NCBI GenBank assembly: GCA_003136415.1
Contig: PLEI01000019.1
Span: forward strand, 1 to 50,722
Length of the DNA: 50,722 bases
Reading direction: 5' to 3'
Source: Acidimicrobiaceae bacterium
Lineage (GTDB): Bacteria > Actinomycetota > Acidimicrobiia > Acidimicrobiales > RAAP-2
Part shown: piece by piece, positions 17,091-25,475 of the stretch
Numbering within the stretch: position 1 is the first letter of the stretch
Layout of the letters: the number at the start of each line of letters is the position of its first letter
Notes under the pieces: model-generated
What the model was told of the DNA's origin: nothing
Database searches by the model: none
The model's input: only the letters and a program-made list of their open reading frames with translations
Position numbers and translations under genes: made by a program

Positions 17091-18437
17091 ATGGACACTT
17101 CGCTGATTTTCAAGGCCTACGACGTACGCGGCACCTACCCTGATCAACTCAACGAAGATGTCGCCCGGGCCACCGGATCGGCCTTCGCGACGTTCGTCGG
17201 CGGCGCGTCAATCGTCGTGGCGCGCGACATGCGTCCCTCGGGCCCGAGCCTCGTGGATGCCTTCGCCGAGGGCGTGCGCCGCGTGGGCGTCGAAGTGGTG
17301 GACATCGGCCTCGCCTCGACCGACCTGCTCTACTTCGCCTCGGGGTACCTCAACTCGCCCGGCGCGATGTTCACCGCCTCGCACAACCCCGCGCAGTACA
17401 ACGGCATCAAGATGTGCCTCGCCGAAGCCAAGCCCGTCGGCCTCGAGACGGGCCTCGCCGACATCGAGCGAATGACCAATGAATTCCTCGCCTCGCCGGC
17501 AACGGGTGAGATGGCGGCCATGACCGAAAGCGACGTCCTCTCCGCCTGGGTGGCGCACGTGCACTCCTTCGTCGACACCTCGAAGCTGCGCCCCTTGAAG
17601 ATCATCGCTGACACCGCCAATGGCATGGGCGGTTACGTCGCGCCGCTGGTCTTCGCCGGCCTGCCCTTCGACGTTGAAATCATGTACCCCGAACTCGACG
17701 GCACCTTCCCCAACCACCCGGCCGACCCGCTCAACCCGGCCAACATCGTGGACCTGCAGCGTCGGGTGCTCGAATCGGGCGCCGACATCGGCCTCGCCTT
17801 CGACGGCGACGCCGACCGCGTGTTCCTCATCGACGAGAAGGCTCACGGCATCAGCGGCTCGGCGACGACCGCGATGGTGGCGGCGAGCCTGCTCGACAAG
17901 AACCCCGGTGCGACGATTCTCTACAACGTCATCTGTAGCAAGTCGGTGGCCGAGGTCATCGCCGAACACGGTGGCATCGGCGTGCGCACGCGCGTGGGAC
18001 ACAGTTACATCAAGCAGACCATGGCCGAGACCAACGCCATCTTCGGCGGCGAACACTCGGGCCACTACTACTACCGCGACAACTACCGCGCGGATTCGGG
18101 CATCATCACCGCCCTGGTGGTGCTCGAACTGCTGAGCAACTTCGATGGTCCACTGTCGGAGCTGGTGAGCCCCTTTAACCGTTACGCGGTCTCGGGCGAA
18201 ATCAACACCGTGGTGACCAATCCCTTAGTCACCGTGGCGGCGATTACCGAGGAACTACGTTCATCGAGTGCGACGATCGATGAACTCGACGGTCTGACGG
18301 CCGACTTCGGCGACTGGTGGTTCAATTTGCGTCCCTCCAACACCGAGCCACTGCTGCGACTCAACGTGGAGGCCCCGACCGACGAGGAATGCGCGAAGCA
18401 CGTGGCCAAAATCCTCGAGATGATTCGCGCGAACTGA
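17091..18437 (+). CDS. Phosphomannomutase/phosphoglucomutase
   Basis: 448 residues, the normal length for the alpha-D-phosphohexomutase family. Interconverts mannose-6-phosphate and mannose-1-phosphate, and often glucose phosphates. All four site loops are visible: TASHNP at 95-100 with the phosphoserine S97, DGDADR at 238-243 (magnesium), GEHSGH near 323 (sugar specificity) and RPSNTEPLLR near 415 (phosphate grip). The GEHSGH loop and DVRGTYPDQL near residue 11 resemble PMM/PGM enzymes of the ManB type. It would feed mannose-1-phosphate to the nucleotidyltransferase at the left edge of the window. The upstream open frame is not part of the gene. Confidence 0.93.
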   Translation: MDTSLIFKAYDVRGTYPDQLNEDVARATGSAFATFVGGASIVVARDMRPSGPSLVDAFAEGVRRVGVEVVDIGLASTDLLYFASGYLNSPGAMFTASHNPAQYNGIKMCLAEAKPVGLETGLADIERMTNEFLASPATGEMAAMTESDVLSAWVAHVHSFVDTSKLRPLKIIADTANGMGGYVAPLVFAGLPFDVEIMYPELDGTFPNHPADPLNPANIVDLQRRVLESGADIGLAFDGDADRVFLIDEKAHGISGSATTAMVAASLLDKNPGATILYNVICSKSVAEVIAEHGGIGVRTRVGHSYIKQTMAETNAIFGGEHSGHYYYRDNYRADSGIITALVVLELLSNFDGPLSELVSPFNRYAVSGEINTVVTNPLVTVAAITEELRSSSATIDELDGLTADFGDWWFNLRPSNTEPLLRLNVEAPTDEECAKHVAKILEMIRAN

Positions 18438-18439
18438 CC

Positions 18440-18667
18440 ATGGCGCTCGACACCTTCCTCCTCGATCTCCTCGAAGATCCGGCTGATCACGGACCGCTGC
18501 GCTACGTGGCGTCCCTCGACGTGCTCTACAACCCGCGGATCCGCCAGGCCTACGAGGTGAAGGACGATATCCCCGTCCTTTTGACGAGCGAAGCGCGCGA
18601 CGTCGACGACGCCGAGCACGAGAAGATCATGAACGATCCGACGGGTCGTGACACCGGGCGCCCGTAA
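18440..18667 (+). CDS. Trm112-like small protein
   Basis: 75 residues starting 2 bp after the mutase stop. The pattern FLLDLLEDPADHGPLRYV followed by AYEVKDDIPVLLTSEAR matches the Trm112/YcaR family (PF03966), whose members are small zinc-ribbon-like partners. The cysteines of the classical zinc site are absent, as is usual in actinobacterial members at this genomic position. In actinobacteria the gene typically follows phosphomannomutase and precedes a SIS-domain protein; here the SIS protein is missing. Function in bacteria is not established. Confidence 0.75.
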   Translation: MALDTFLLDLLEDPADHGPLRYVASLDVLYNPRIRQAYEVKDDIPVLLTSEARDVDDAEHEKIMNDPTGRDTGRP

Positions 18668-18704
18668 TCGTCGAGCTCAGGTCCGTACGGACGCGCGCGA
18701 CGCG

Positions 18705-19484
18705 TCAGAAACTGGTCATCACGGGGGTGAACGTCGTGGGCACCACCAAACTTGCGGCCGACGCATTACTGATGACGACGCCCTTCGCCGACGTTCCCTC
18801 CACTTGAAGTTCCACGCGGGGTCGTCCGGCGGAGTAAGCGACGATGCGTGACGCCAAGAAGTAGCGCCCGACCATGACCGCGTGGGCGCTCCCCGCGTCG
18901 AACAGCGGTTGCGGGCACTGAACGAAACCTCGGCACGGCTGGCCAAAGTAGGCGTGGAGCATCACCGCCTTGACGGAGGGTGCCACGATTCCCGACACCC
19001 AGACCGTGGCGGTGTTGGTGTCCTTGTTGGTGGTGTAGCCACCTAGGAGGACTCCCGCGATTCCCGACACGAGTCGCGTCGGGGTGAGCCGGGACGTCGC
19101 GCGGGCGACGCCGGCGTTGGTCATGACGGGCGACAGCCGGTTGGACGAGATCAGACAGTCGTAGAGTGTCGTGCCGCGAGAGAAGAGGGCGAGGTCGGGA
19201 CTCGAGCCGAAGTTGCGGGGATAGCCGAACAGGTTGGACCGTTCAATGCGCCACGTCGCCGTCGCGGGAACCGTCGTCGACGTGGCGGCGCTCGGGTGCT
19301 CACAGGCGTTGCGCAACGTGGCGTTGACGAGTGAGAGATCGGCGTCGCCCGACGCCCGCGCAGCGGGAAGCACCGCGAGTGCGACGAGGGAGAGCGTGGC
19401 CACACTCGCTCGAACGCTACGGCGACTGGTCGACAACCTCGGTCGCCGGGTACTCACTTTTTTGAGGGATTCGCTCGTCACCAC
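18705..19484 (-). CDS. Secreted protein of unknown function
   Basis: 259 residues. The N-terminus has basic residues (RRPRLSTSRRSVRA) followed by a hydrophobic stretch (ATLSLVALAVLPA) ending ARASG near residue 45, a good signal peptide with probable cleavage after ARA. Cysteine pairs in the mature part (NACEHPS, YDCLISS, PCRGFVQCPQ) suggest disulfides. The rest is beta-rich and Ser/Thr/Val-heavy with no catalytic motif I recognise. Start is uncertain: tandem GTG codons at 19484 and 19481, or the GTG at 19457 closer to the basic region. Downstream of the thiolase on the same strand with a 37-bp gap holding a weak hairpin, so it may be a separate unit. Confidence 0.6.
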   Translation of the reverse strand: MVTSESLKKVSTRRPRLSTSRRSVRASVATLSLVALAVLPAARASGDADLSLVNATLRNACEHPSAATSTTVPATATWRIERSNLFGYPRNFGSSPDLALFSRGTTLYDCLISSNRLSPVMTNAGVARATSRLTPTRLVSGIAGVLLGGYTTNKDTNTATVWVSGIVAPSVKAVMLHAYFGQPCRGFVQCPQPLFDAGSAHAVMVGRYFLASRIVAYSAGRPRVELQVEGTSAKGVVISNASAASLVVPTTFTPVMTSF

Positions 19485-19521
19485 ACCCTACGGCTTCGGT
19501 CGAACCGAGGCAACGGTGTCG

Positions 19522-20730
19522 TCAGTCGAGGCGTTCAATGATCATGGCCATGCCCTGACCACCGCCGACGCACATCGTCTCGAGGCCGTAGCGGCCTCCG
19601 GACTGCTCCAATGAGTGCAGCAGCGTCGTCATGATTCTCGCCCCGGTCATACCGAAGGGGTGCCCGAGCGCAATCGCGCCCCCGCGCACGTTGAGCTTGG
19701 AGAGGGGAACGCCCAAGTGCTTGGCGCTCGGCAGAACTTGGGCCGCGAAGGCCTCGTTGATCTCCACGAGGTCGATGTCGTCCATCGTGAGCTGCGCTCG
19801 CGCCAGGGCCTGGCGGCTGGCCTCGATCGGGCCCAAGCCCATGATCTCGGGGTTGAGTCCGCTGAGTCCCGAAGAAACGATGCGCGCACGGGGACGGATA
19901 CCCAGTTCTCGGGCGCGTACGTCGCTCATCACCACCACCGCCGCGGCACCGTCGTTGAGCGGACAGGCGTTGCCCGCGGTGACGGTGCCGTCGGGTCGAA
20001 ATACTGGCGCGAGCGAGGAGAGTCGCTCGAGGGACGTGTCGGCTCGCGGACCATCGTCGGTGTCGACGACGGTGCCGTCGGCTCGGGTGATGGGGATGAT
20101 CTCCTGCGCAAAGAAACCGTTGCGCTGGTGAGCGACGGCGAGTTCCTGGCTGCGCAGGGCGAACTCGTCCATCTGCGAACGGCTCACGTTCTCGAGTTGC
20201 GCCACATTCTCGGCGGTCTGGCCCATGGCGATATAGATGTCGGGAAGACCCGAGGGTGGCGTCCACGCGTTCGCTCCCTCGGAGGAACGCAGTGCACGGC
20301 GCTCGCGCGCCTCTGCGAAGAGTGGATTCGCCGCGCCGTCGATGTCGGACATGCCGGAGCCGAAACGCGAGATGGTCTCGACTCCAGCGGCGATGAACAC
20401 GTCACCCTCACCGGCGCGGATCGCGTGGGCCGCCATGCGGATGGTTTGAAGGGACGAGGAGCAGTAGCGATTCACGGTCACGCCGGGCACGTCGTCGAGT
20501 CCCGCCAATACCGCCACGACGCGGGCCAAGTTGAAGCCTCCCTCACCGGCGGGCTGACCGCAACCGACCAAGAGATCCTCCACCATGTGGGGATCGAGTT
20601 CGGGCACCTGTTCAAGTACCTGGTGGACCACGTAGGCGCACAGGTCGTCGGGCCGCTCGCTGACGAGGGAGCCCTTGAAAGCTCGGCCAATCGCGGTGCG
20701 GCCGGCGGCGACGAGAACGGCCTCGGCCAC
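19522..20730 (-). CDS. Acetyl-CoA acetyltransferase (thiolase)
   Basis: 402 residues, full thiolase length. Catalyses the reversible cleavage or condensation of 3-ketoacyl-CoA in the cytosol. The active sites are present: nucleophile C90 in NRYCSSSLQ, the NEAFAAQ loop, H357 in GGAIALGHPFGMTG, and C387 in MCVGGGQG. Whether it works in fatty acid breakdown or in acetoacetyl-CoA synthesis cannot be decided from sequence. The GTG start lies 10 bp after the riboflavin synthase stop, so the two should share an mRNA, an odd pairing with no obvious pathway link. Confidence 0.92.
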   Translation of the reverse strand: MAEAVLVAAGRTAIGRAFKGSLVSERPDDLCAYVVHQVLEQVPELDPHMVEDLLVGCGQPAGEGGFNLARVVAVLAGLDDVPGVTVNRYCSSSLQTIRMAAHAIRAGEGDVFIAAGVETISRFGSGMSDIDGAANPLFAEARERRALRSSEGANAWTPPSGLPDIYIAMGQTAENVAQLENVSRSQMDEFALRSQELAVAHQRNGFFAQEIIPITRADGTVVDTDDGPRADTSLERLSSLAPVFRPDGTVTAGNACPLNDGAAAVVVMSDVRARELGIRPRARIVSSGLSGLNPEIMGLGPIEASRQALARAQLTMDDIDLVEINEAFAAQVLPSAKHLGVPLSKLNVRGGAIALGHPFGMTGARIMTTLLHSLEQSGGRYGLETMCVGGGQGMAMIIERLD

Positions 20731-20740
20731 GTCGAACGAC

Positions 20741-21283
20741 CTACTTCAGCTGCAGCGGACCAGCGTCGTCAAAGCCTTGACGAATGCCCTGACCGGCGCG
20801 GCGGCGCAACTGCTCGGGCTCGAAGAGCATCCAGTAGGCGTTGCGCGCGTGCTTGCGTGAACGGTTTTCGAAGACGCTCGCGAGCGCCTTGGGGTCGGTG
20901 GCCTCGTCCTCGTGGACGAAGACTTCGAGGATGGGCGTCGCGGTGAGGAGCTGCGCCTGCATGATGCCCATCGCCGCCTCGTGGGCGCACTGCTTGTCGA
21001 TCGGCGCCGAACCCGGCATGCCGAGCGCGACCACGATGGAGCAGCCGTCCTCCTCGATCAGGTTCATCGCGGCGACGGCGAGGTCCTTGAATCCCGGCAC
21101 GGTTCGCGAGATGACCTTGAAGGTCTTGTTGTAGCCCGGACAGATAGCGAGCTCGTCACAGGCGGCCTGGCCCATGTCGTAGCGGGCGAACATCGTGTCG
21201 ACCACACCGATGCGCGCCTTGGGCATCTTCTTCGAGATTTTCTTGTCGGAGTCCTTCTTTTCAGATTTCTTCTTCGCCATCAT
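20741..21283 (-). CDS. ribC: Archaeal-type riboflavin synthase (RibC, lumazine synthase fold)
   Basis: 180 residues. From residue 23 to the end it follows the archaeal riboflavin synthase family (TIGR01506; the Methanocaldococcus protein is the type): RIGVVDTMFARYDM, RTVPGFKDLAVAAMNLIEEDGC, VALGMPGSAPIDKQCAHEA, EVFVHEDEA and a C-terminal AGQGIRQGFDDAGP. The enzyme dismutates two 6,7-dimethyl-8-ribityllumazine molecules to riboflavin and is unrelated to the two-domain RibE of most bacteria. Residues 1-22 form a Lys-rich extension (10 Lys) not present in archaeal members. ATG 21283 has a GGGAG site; an internal ATG at 21226 would give a 161-residue protein closer to the usual size. It lies between ppk2 (37-bp gap) and the thiolase (10-bp gap). 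Confidence 0.85.
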   Translation of the reverse strand: MMAKKKSEKKDSDKKISKKMPKARIGVVDTMFARYDMGQAACDELAICPGYNKTFKVISRTVPGFKDLAVAAMNLIEEDGCSIVVALGMPGSAPIDKQCAHEAAMGIMQAQLLTATPILEVFVHEDEATDPKALASVFENRSRKHARNAYWMLFEPEQLRRRAGQGIRQGFDDAGPLQLK

Positions 21284-21320
21284 GCTCCCGTCGTTCAGCC
21301 AAGTCTAGAGAGAAGGACTC

Positions 21321-22103
21321 TCAAATCAGGTAATTGGTCCCGTGCGAGACCGGAAGGGTGAAACCGCGCCGTTCGAGGTCGTGTTCCCAGCGTTTGATGA
21401 GTGTTTCGAGGATGAAGACGCGCGCGAAGCGCTTGTCCTCCGCGGCCACCAGGTCCCAGTGGGCGTGCGAATGGTCCGTCCATTCGAGCATGTCCTTGAT
21501 GGCGCCTAGGTACTGGGGGCGCAGTGATCGATTGTGCCAGTCATTGTCGGTGAGCTTCCACCGCTTGGCCGGGCTGGCGGCGCGATCGTTGAAGCGTCTG
21601 AGCTGTTCCCCCTCGGAGATCTGCAGCCAGAACTTCACGAGGCTGACGCCGTCGTTGACGAGGGCGTCTTCGAAGTCGACGATCTCCTTGGCGGAGCGTT
21701 TGACGGAGCTTTCGTCAATGAGCTGGTCGACGCGTTCGACGAGAAGTCGCCCGTACCACGAACGGTCGTAGACCGTCATGTCTCCCCGACCCGGCAATGA
21801 CGAGGCGAAACGCCAAAGAAAATGATGACGCAACTCCTCGGGAGTAGGCGCGCTGATCGGCATGACGCGCACGTGACGCGGGTCGAGTCCGGCGGTGAGA
21901 CGCCGGATGGCTCCGCCCTTGCCCGCGGCATCAAATCCCTCGAAGATCACCAGGAGGCCCGGCGCGTGCGGCGCGGGACCGAGGAGTCCGGCACTGAAGA
22001 GTCGCAGGTGCAGCAGCCGCTTCTGGGCTGCGACAACTCGCCTCTCCGATTCTTCTGCCGACAGGGACTGCTTGAGGTCGAGATCGTCGAGACGGTTGGC
22101 CAT
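21321..22103 (-). CDS. ppk2: Polyphosphate kinase 2 family protein
   Basis: 260 residues. PPK2 enzymes use polyphosphate to phosphorylate nucleoside mono- or diphosphates, or run in reverse. Walker A is GFDAAGKGG at 56-64, the Walker B-like motif with lid is VYDRSWYGRLLVERV from about 111, and the family pattern DLVAAEDKRFARV is near the C-terminus. At this length it is a single-domain PPK2; the class (ADP, AMP or both) cannot be set by eye. Its start is 4 bp after the GT2 stop and no clear ribosome site is visible, so translation is probably coupled. Confidence 0.9.
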   Translation of the reverse strand: MANRLDDLDLKQSLSAEESERRVVAAQKRLLHLRLFSAGLLGPAPHAPGLLVIFEGFDAAGKGGAIRRLTAGLDPRHVRVMPISAPTPEELRHHFLWRFASSLPGRGDMTVYDRSWYGRLLVERVDQLIDESSVKRSAKEIVDFEDALVNDGVSLVKFWLQISEGEQLRRFNDRAASPAKRWKLTDNDWHNRSLRPQYLGAIKDMLEWTDHSHAHWDLVAAEDKRFARVFILETLIKRWEHDLERRGFTLPVSHGTNYLI

Positions 22104-22107
22104 GATC

Positions 22108-23751
22108 TCAGTCTGGCACTACGGGGTGGTACTTCATGGTGGTGCCGAGAAGGCGCAGAGTTTCGGGGAAATACGGATCGACCAATTCGCCAAAGACATC
22201 CCACCGGCGCACGAAGAAGTTGCGATCGGCGATCGGATCCAGTCGACCGCGGGTCGAGCCCGCAAAGTGCGTGACCACGACATCGGGGAGAAAGACGACC
22301 TGGCGTCCGCTCGCCTGGCTACGCAGGCACAAGTCAACGTCGTTCATCACGACCGCGAGCCGTTCGTCCATACCGGCGAGCTCCGCGTAGAGGGCGCGCG
22401 AGATCAATTGCACTGCGCCGGTCACTGCCGACACGTCGCGGCGAGCGAGGACGTAGTCGTCCTCGACGAGGTAGTTGACGCCGCGGCGCAGGTGCTGGGG
22501 GTAGGGAGCGATGACGATGCCGTCGTGCTCGTGAACGCCGCGCTGATCGAGCAAGGTGACGCCCACGACGCTCACGTCGTCGAGGGATGCCACGCCCACC
22601 ATCTGCTCGAGCCAGTCGACCGTGCGCACGATGGTGTCGTTGTTGAGAGTGAGCACGTAGTCGGCGCTGCATTGGGCGACGCCTCGATTGATGATGGCGG
22701 CGTAGTTGAAGGGTCCGGGGCAGTCGATGACGCGGTACGTGGTCTGGGCGAAATACTGCAGTGTTTCAGACTCGACGGAACCGTTGTTCAAGATGGTGAT
22801 GGCGTAGTTCGGGTACGAACTCGCCTCGACCGACTGAATGCATTGGCGCAACAGTTCGACGCGGTCGCGCGTGGGGATGATGATGTCAATTGACGGCCAC
22901 GAGTCGGGAATTGGTGACCACGTCACCACTGAGGGGCGCGAAGTAACCGCGACGTGTCCCCGGATGCCGCGCCGCAACAGTGCTTCGGCGACCACCCGTC
23001 GGGTGTCCTCGGCCAAGTCCGCGTGGTGCCGCTCCTCGAACGAGCGTCCGCGGAGAACAACCGACACGTGGCGAAAACGTGCGTGGGCGTCGAAGAGGCG
23101 CAGGTAGAGATCGTGCTCCGCGGCGCGACCTGCTTCGTTACGTAGTCCGCCTTCGCGGACCACTGCCTCGCGCCGCAACAGTGCCGGTCGGCCGATCACG
23201 TTGTAGCTCAACAACGTGTGGGGACCAACCTCGCGGGATTTCAATACGGGAATCGTCGCCACGTCACCGACTTCGTCCCCGTAAATGACGTCGGCGCCGC
23301 CGCGTTGCGTGAGCAAAGTGGCGGCGGTGGCGAGACGCGCGTACTCGTCGCCGTTGTCCTGGATAACGAGCAGCCATTCCTTTGTCGATGTGAGCGCCAC
23401 GCCACATTTCTCGAAGAACTCTGCCGGATCGCTGGAGTTCAAGAGCACGAACTCGACGTGATCGGTCACCTCGCTATGCGCCACCGTCGACGTGGGAGAA
23501 GATACGACGTAGTTGAACGGGAAGATGTCGACGTCAACAGTTGGTGTCGGCACGACGTCGGGCGTGGGGGGGCGGACTCGCTCAACAAGTCGACGACGGA
23601 GTGTGTCATCACCGAGTAGGGGTCCGATGACTCGGGCGAAGGGTGTCGAGGACACCTGGCGGACGTCACGATGAAACGTCCGCCACCGTTGGGAGATCTC
23701 GCGAGGGGTGGCGGCCTTGCCATTGTGGTCGAAGCGCTCGAATGCTGACAC
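22108..23751 (-). CDS. Family 2 glycosyltransferase with N-terminal extension
   Basis: 547 residues. The first 280 residues include a second, partial GT2-like region (EFVLLNSSDPAEFFEKCG; VIYGDEV; HDLYLRLF), and residues about 285-520 form a clear GT2 domain: IDIIIPTRDRVELLRQCIQSV, LTLNNDTIV for the metal-binding acids, and MNDVDLCLRSQASG. This two-part layout resembles rhamnosyl- or galactosyltransferases of the RfbF/WbbL type. GTG start with an AAAGG site 6 nt upstream. First gene of the minus-strand operon GT2-ppk2-ribC-thiolase; its sugar and acceptor are unknown. Confidence 0.82.
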   Translation of the reverse strand: MSAFERFDHNGKAATPREISQRWRTFHRDVRQVSSTPFARVIGPLLGDDTLRRRLVERVRPPTPDVVPTPTVDVDIFPFNYVVSSPTSTVAHSEVTDHVEFVLLNSSDPAEFFEKCGVALTSTKEWLLVIQDNGDEYARLATAATLLTQRGGADVIYGDEVGDVATIPVLKSREVGPHTLLSYNVIGRPALLRREAVVREGGLRNEAGRAAEHDLYLRLFDAHARFRHVSVVLRGRSFEERHHADLAEDTRRVVAEALLRRGIRGHVAVTSRPSVVTWSPIPDSWPSIDIIIPTRDRVELLRQCIQSVEASSYPNYAITILNNGSVESETLQYFAQTTYRVIDCPGPFNYAAIINRGVAQCSADYVLTLNNDTIVRTVDWLEQMVGVASLDDVSVVGVTLLDQRGVHEHDGIVIAPYPQHLRRGVNYLVEDDYVLARRDVSAVTGAVQLISRALYAELAGMDERLAVVMNDVDLCLRSQASGRQVVFLPDVVVTHFAGSTRGRLDPIADRNFFVRRWDVFGELVDPYFPETLRLLGTTMKYHPVVPD

Positions 23752-23951
23752 GACGACCTTTCGATGAACAGTTCGGCCGGGGTCCGAATCGTCCCGATTT
23801 TACTAGAGAAACGTCGAGGGGTGATGGTCACGGCAGGACTTCATGTCGCAGAAATCAAGACGGTCCACTTCGCGGTCAAGCGACGGCTATGTTGAGTTTC
23901 ACATTTGAGTAGTACCCCAATGAAGGTGATAACCACAAGAAAGAGGCTGTC

Positions 23952-25439
23952 GTGACTGACACGGTCGTTCCGAATACTTCGGGCAATTCAGAGCATTCAC
24001 TCAAGCCGGGGGTCCTCGGCGTCTTCGACTCAGCAATCATGGGCATCGCCGGTTCAGCTCCGGCCTATTCGATTTCCGCCACGACACTCTTCCTCTTCGC
24101 CAACGTCGGATTCGGTGGCGCGGCGTCCCTCCTGTATTGCGGCTTCTTCATGTTCGGCATCGTCTTCGCGTTCAACTACCTCTCGAAGTCCGACTCAACG
24201 GCCGGCGCGACGTACTCGTGGGTGCGTCGCGCACTGCATCCCTACCTCGGTTACCTGGCCGGCTGGGCGCTCATTGTCTCCGCGCTCATCTTTATGGTGA
24301 TCGCCACTTTCCCCGCGGGTTCCAACATTTTGGATATCTTTCGACCGTCGTTGGCGTCAAACAAGACGCTGATCACCATTCTTGGGGCGGTCTTCTTCCT
24401 CCTGATGGTCGCCGCGGTCGCCGCGGGAGTCACCGTGACGGTCACGGTCCAGATCATCATGTCGTGTATTGAGATTGCGTTGTTGTTGCTGTTCGCGGGG
24501 CTCGCGATATTTCACGCCCACGTCGTGCCGTTCTCGTGGCACTGGTTCTCCCCGTCGATCTTTAGCACCATCCACGGCAATACCTTCTTCGCCGGGGCAC
24601 TTTTGGCGGCGTTCTATTACTGGGGTTGGGACGTGACCGCCAACTTGAATGAAGAGACGAAGAATTCCGGGGCGAACAGTGACAAGAAGTCACCGGCATC
24701 CACGTCGGGTCTCGGAGGCATTCTGGGCACCATCGTCGTGTTCTTGCTCTTTGAAGTATTCACCATCGCGTCCAACATGGTCATCCCCGCGAAGGACATG
24801 GGGAGCAACTCGCCGTACTCAGCAGACATCCTGGCTCACCTCGGCCAGATCGTGGCACCCGGCTGGTTCGGCAAACTCATCGTGGTGAGCGTCCTGTTGT
24901 CGACGATTGCCACGCTGGAGACGACGCTGATCCAGGTCACGCGCACGTTGTTCTCGATGGGCCGCGACAAGACGTTGCCGGCGGCACTGGGTCGAGTGCA
25001 TCCGCAACGCCGTACCCCCATCGTGGCGACCGTCACGGTCACCGTAATTTCATTAGCGCTGTTCGTGGCCAGTCAGTACGTCGGATCGGTATACAACATC
25101 CTCCAAGACGGATACTCCGCCATCGGTATTCAGATCTGTATCTATTACGCACTCGCTGGATTCTCGGTCATTGTCCTATATCGCCGCCAGCTCTTCAAGT
25201 CCGTCAAGAATTTCATCTTCATGGGCCTGTGGCCGCTGCTGGGCGCACTCTTCATGACCGTGGTCTTCTTTAAGGTCATACCTCCGCTCAACGTGACGAC
25301 GAAGGTAGTCGGATTGGGCTCAATGGCGCTGGGACTTCTTCCGATGGCCTACTATGCGTGGAAGAAGGCACCATATTTCGATATGCCAACCAAGGAAGAT
25401 CGCCACGCGATTCTCCAGGAGATTCAGCAAAACCTTTAA
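23952..25439 (+). CDS. APC-family amino acid permease
   Basis: 495 residues with about 12 transmembrane helices. The N-terminal segment LGVFDSAIMGIAGSAPAYSISAT matches the unwound first helix of APC transporters (G-S/A-G-like glycine motif), and SKSDSTAGATYSWVRRALHP the conserved loop after helix 2-3. It is expected to import an amino acid or amine with protons; specificity is unknown. GTG start after AAGAGG at 23939-23946. It is divergent from the GT2 operon over a 200-bp gap that holds both promoters and no further gene that I can see, and it ends at a shared hairpin with the convergent MFS gene. Confidence 0.85.
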   Translation: MTDTVVPNTSGNSEHSLKPGVLGVFDSAIMGIAGSAPAYSISATTLFLFANVGFGGAASLLYCGFFMFGIVFAFNYLSKSDSTAGATYSWVRRALHPYLGYLAGWALIVSALIFMVIATFPAGSNILDIFRPSLASNKTLITILGAVFFLLMVAAVAAGVTVTVTVQIIMSCIEIALLLLFAGLAIFHAHVVPFSWHWFSPSIFSTIHGNTFFAGALLAAFYYWGWDVTANLNEETKNSGANSDKKSPASTSGLGGILGTIVVFLLFEVFTIASNMVIPAKDMGSNSPYSADILAHLGQIVAPGWFGKLIVVSVLLSTIATLETTLIQVTRTLFSMGRDKTLPAALGRVHPQRRTPIVATVTVTVISLALFVASQYVGSVYNILQDGYSAIGIQICIYYALAGFSVIVLYRRQLFKSVKNFIFMGLWPLLGALFMTVVFFKVIPPLNVTTKVVGLGSMALGLLPMAYYAWKKAPYFDMPTKEDRHAILQEIQQNL

Positions 25440-25447
25440 TTGATTGG

Positions 25448-25475
25448 CGCGGTCCACCTCATTAGGTGGGCCGCG
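25448..25475. terminator. Bidirectional hairpin between convergent transporter genes
   Basis: CGCGGTCCACCT, loop CATT, then AGGTGGGCCGCG: a 12-bp stem with one G-T wobble. It lies 9 bp after the APC stop and directly before the MFS stop (25476) on the other strand. There is no long T-run, so it may act as an intrinsic terminator of the GC-rich type in both directions. Confidence 0.65.

Noticed and set aside
20741-21283. Annotation of the 180-residue protein as lumazine synthase (RibH)
   Set aside because: The fold is related, but the diagnostic segments VALGMPG, CAHEA and VFVHEDEA and the C-terminus GIRQGF-x-DAGP are those of archaeal riboflavin synthase.
23890-23915. TTTCACAT before the APC permease as a DeoR site
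   Set aside because: Only a half-site is present, with no inverted partner at the right spacing and no second palindrome.
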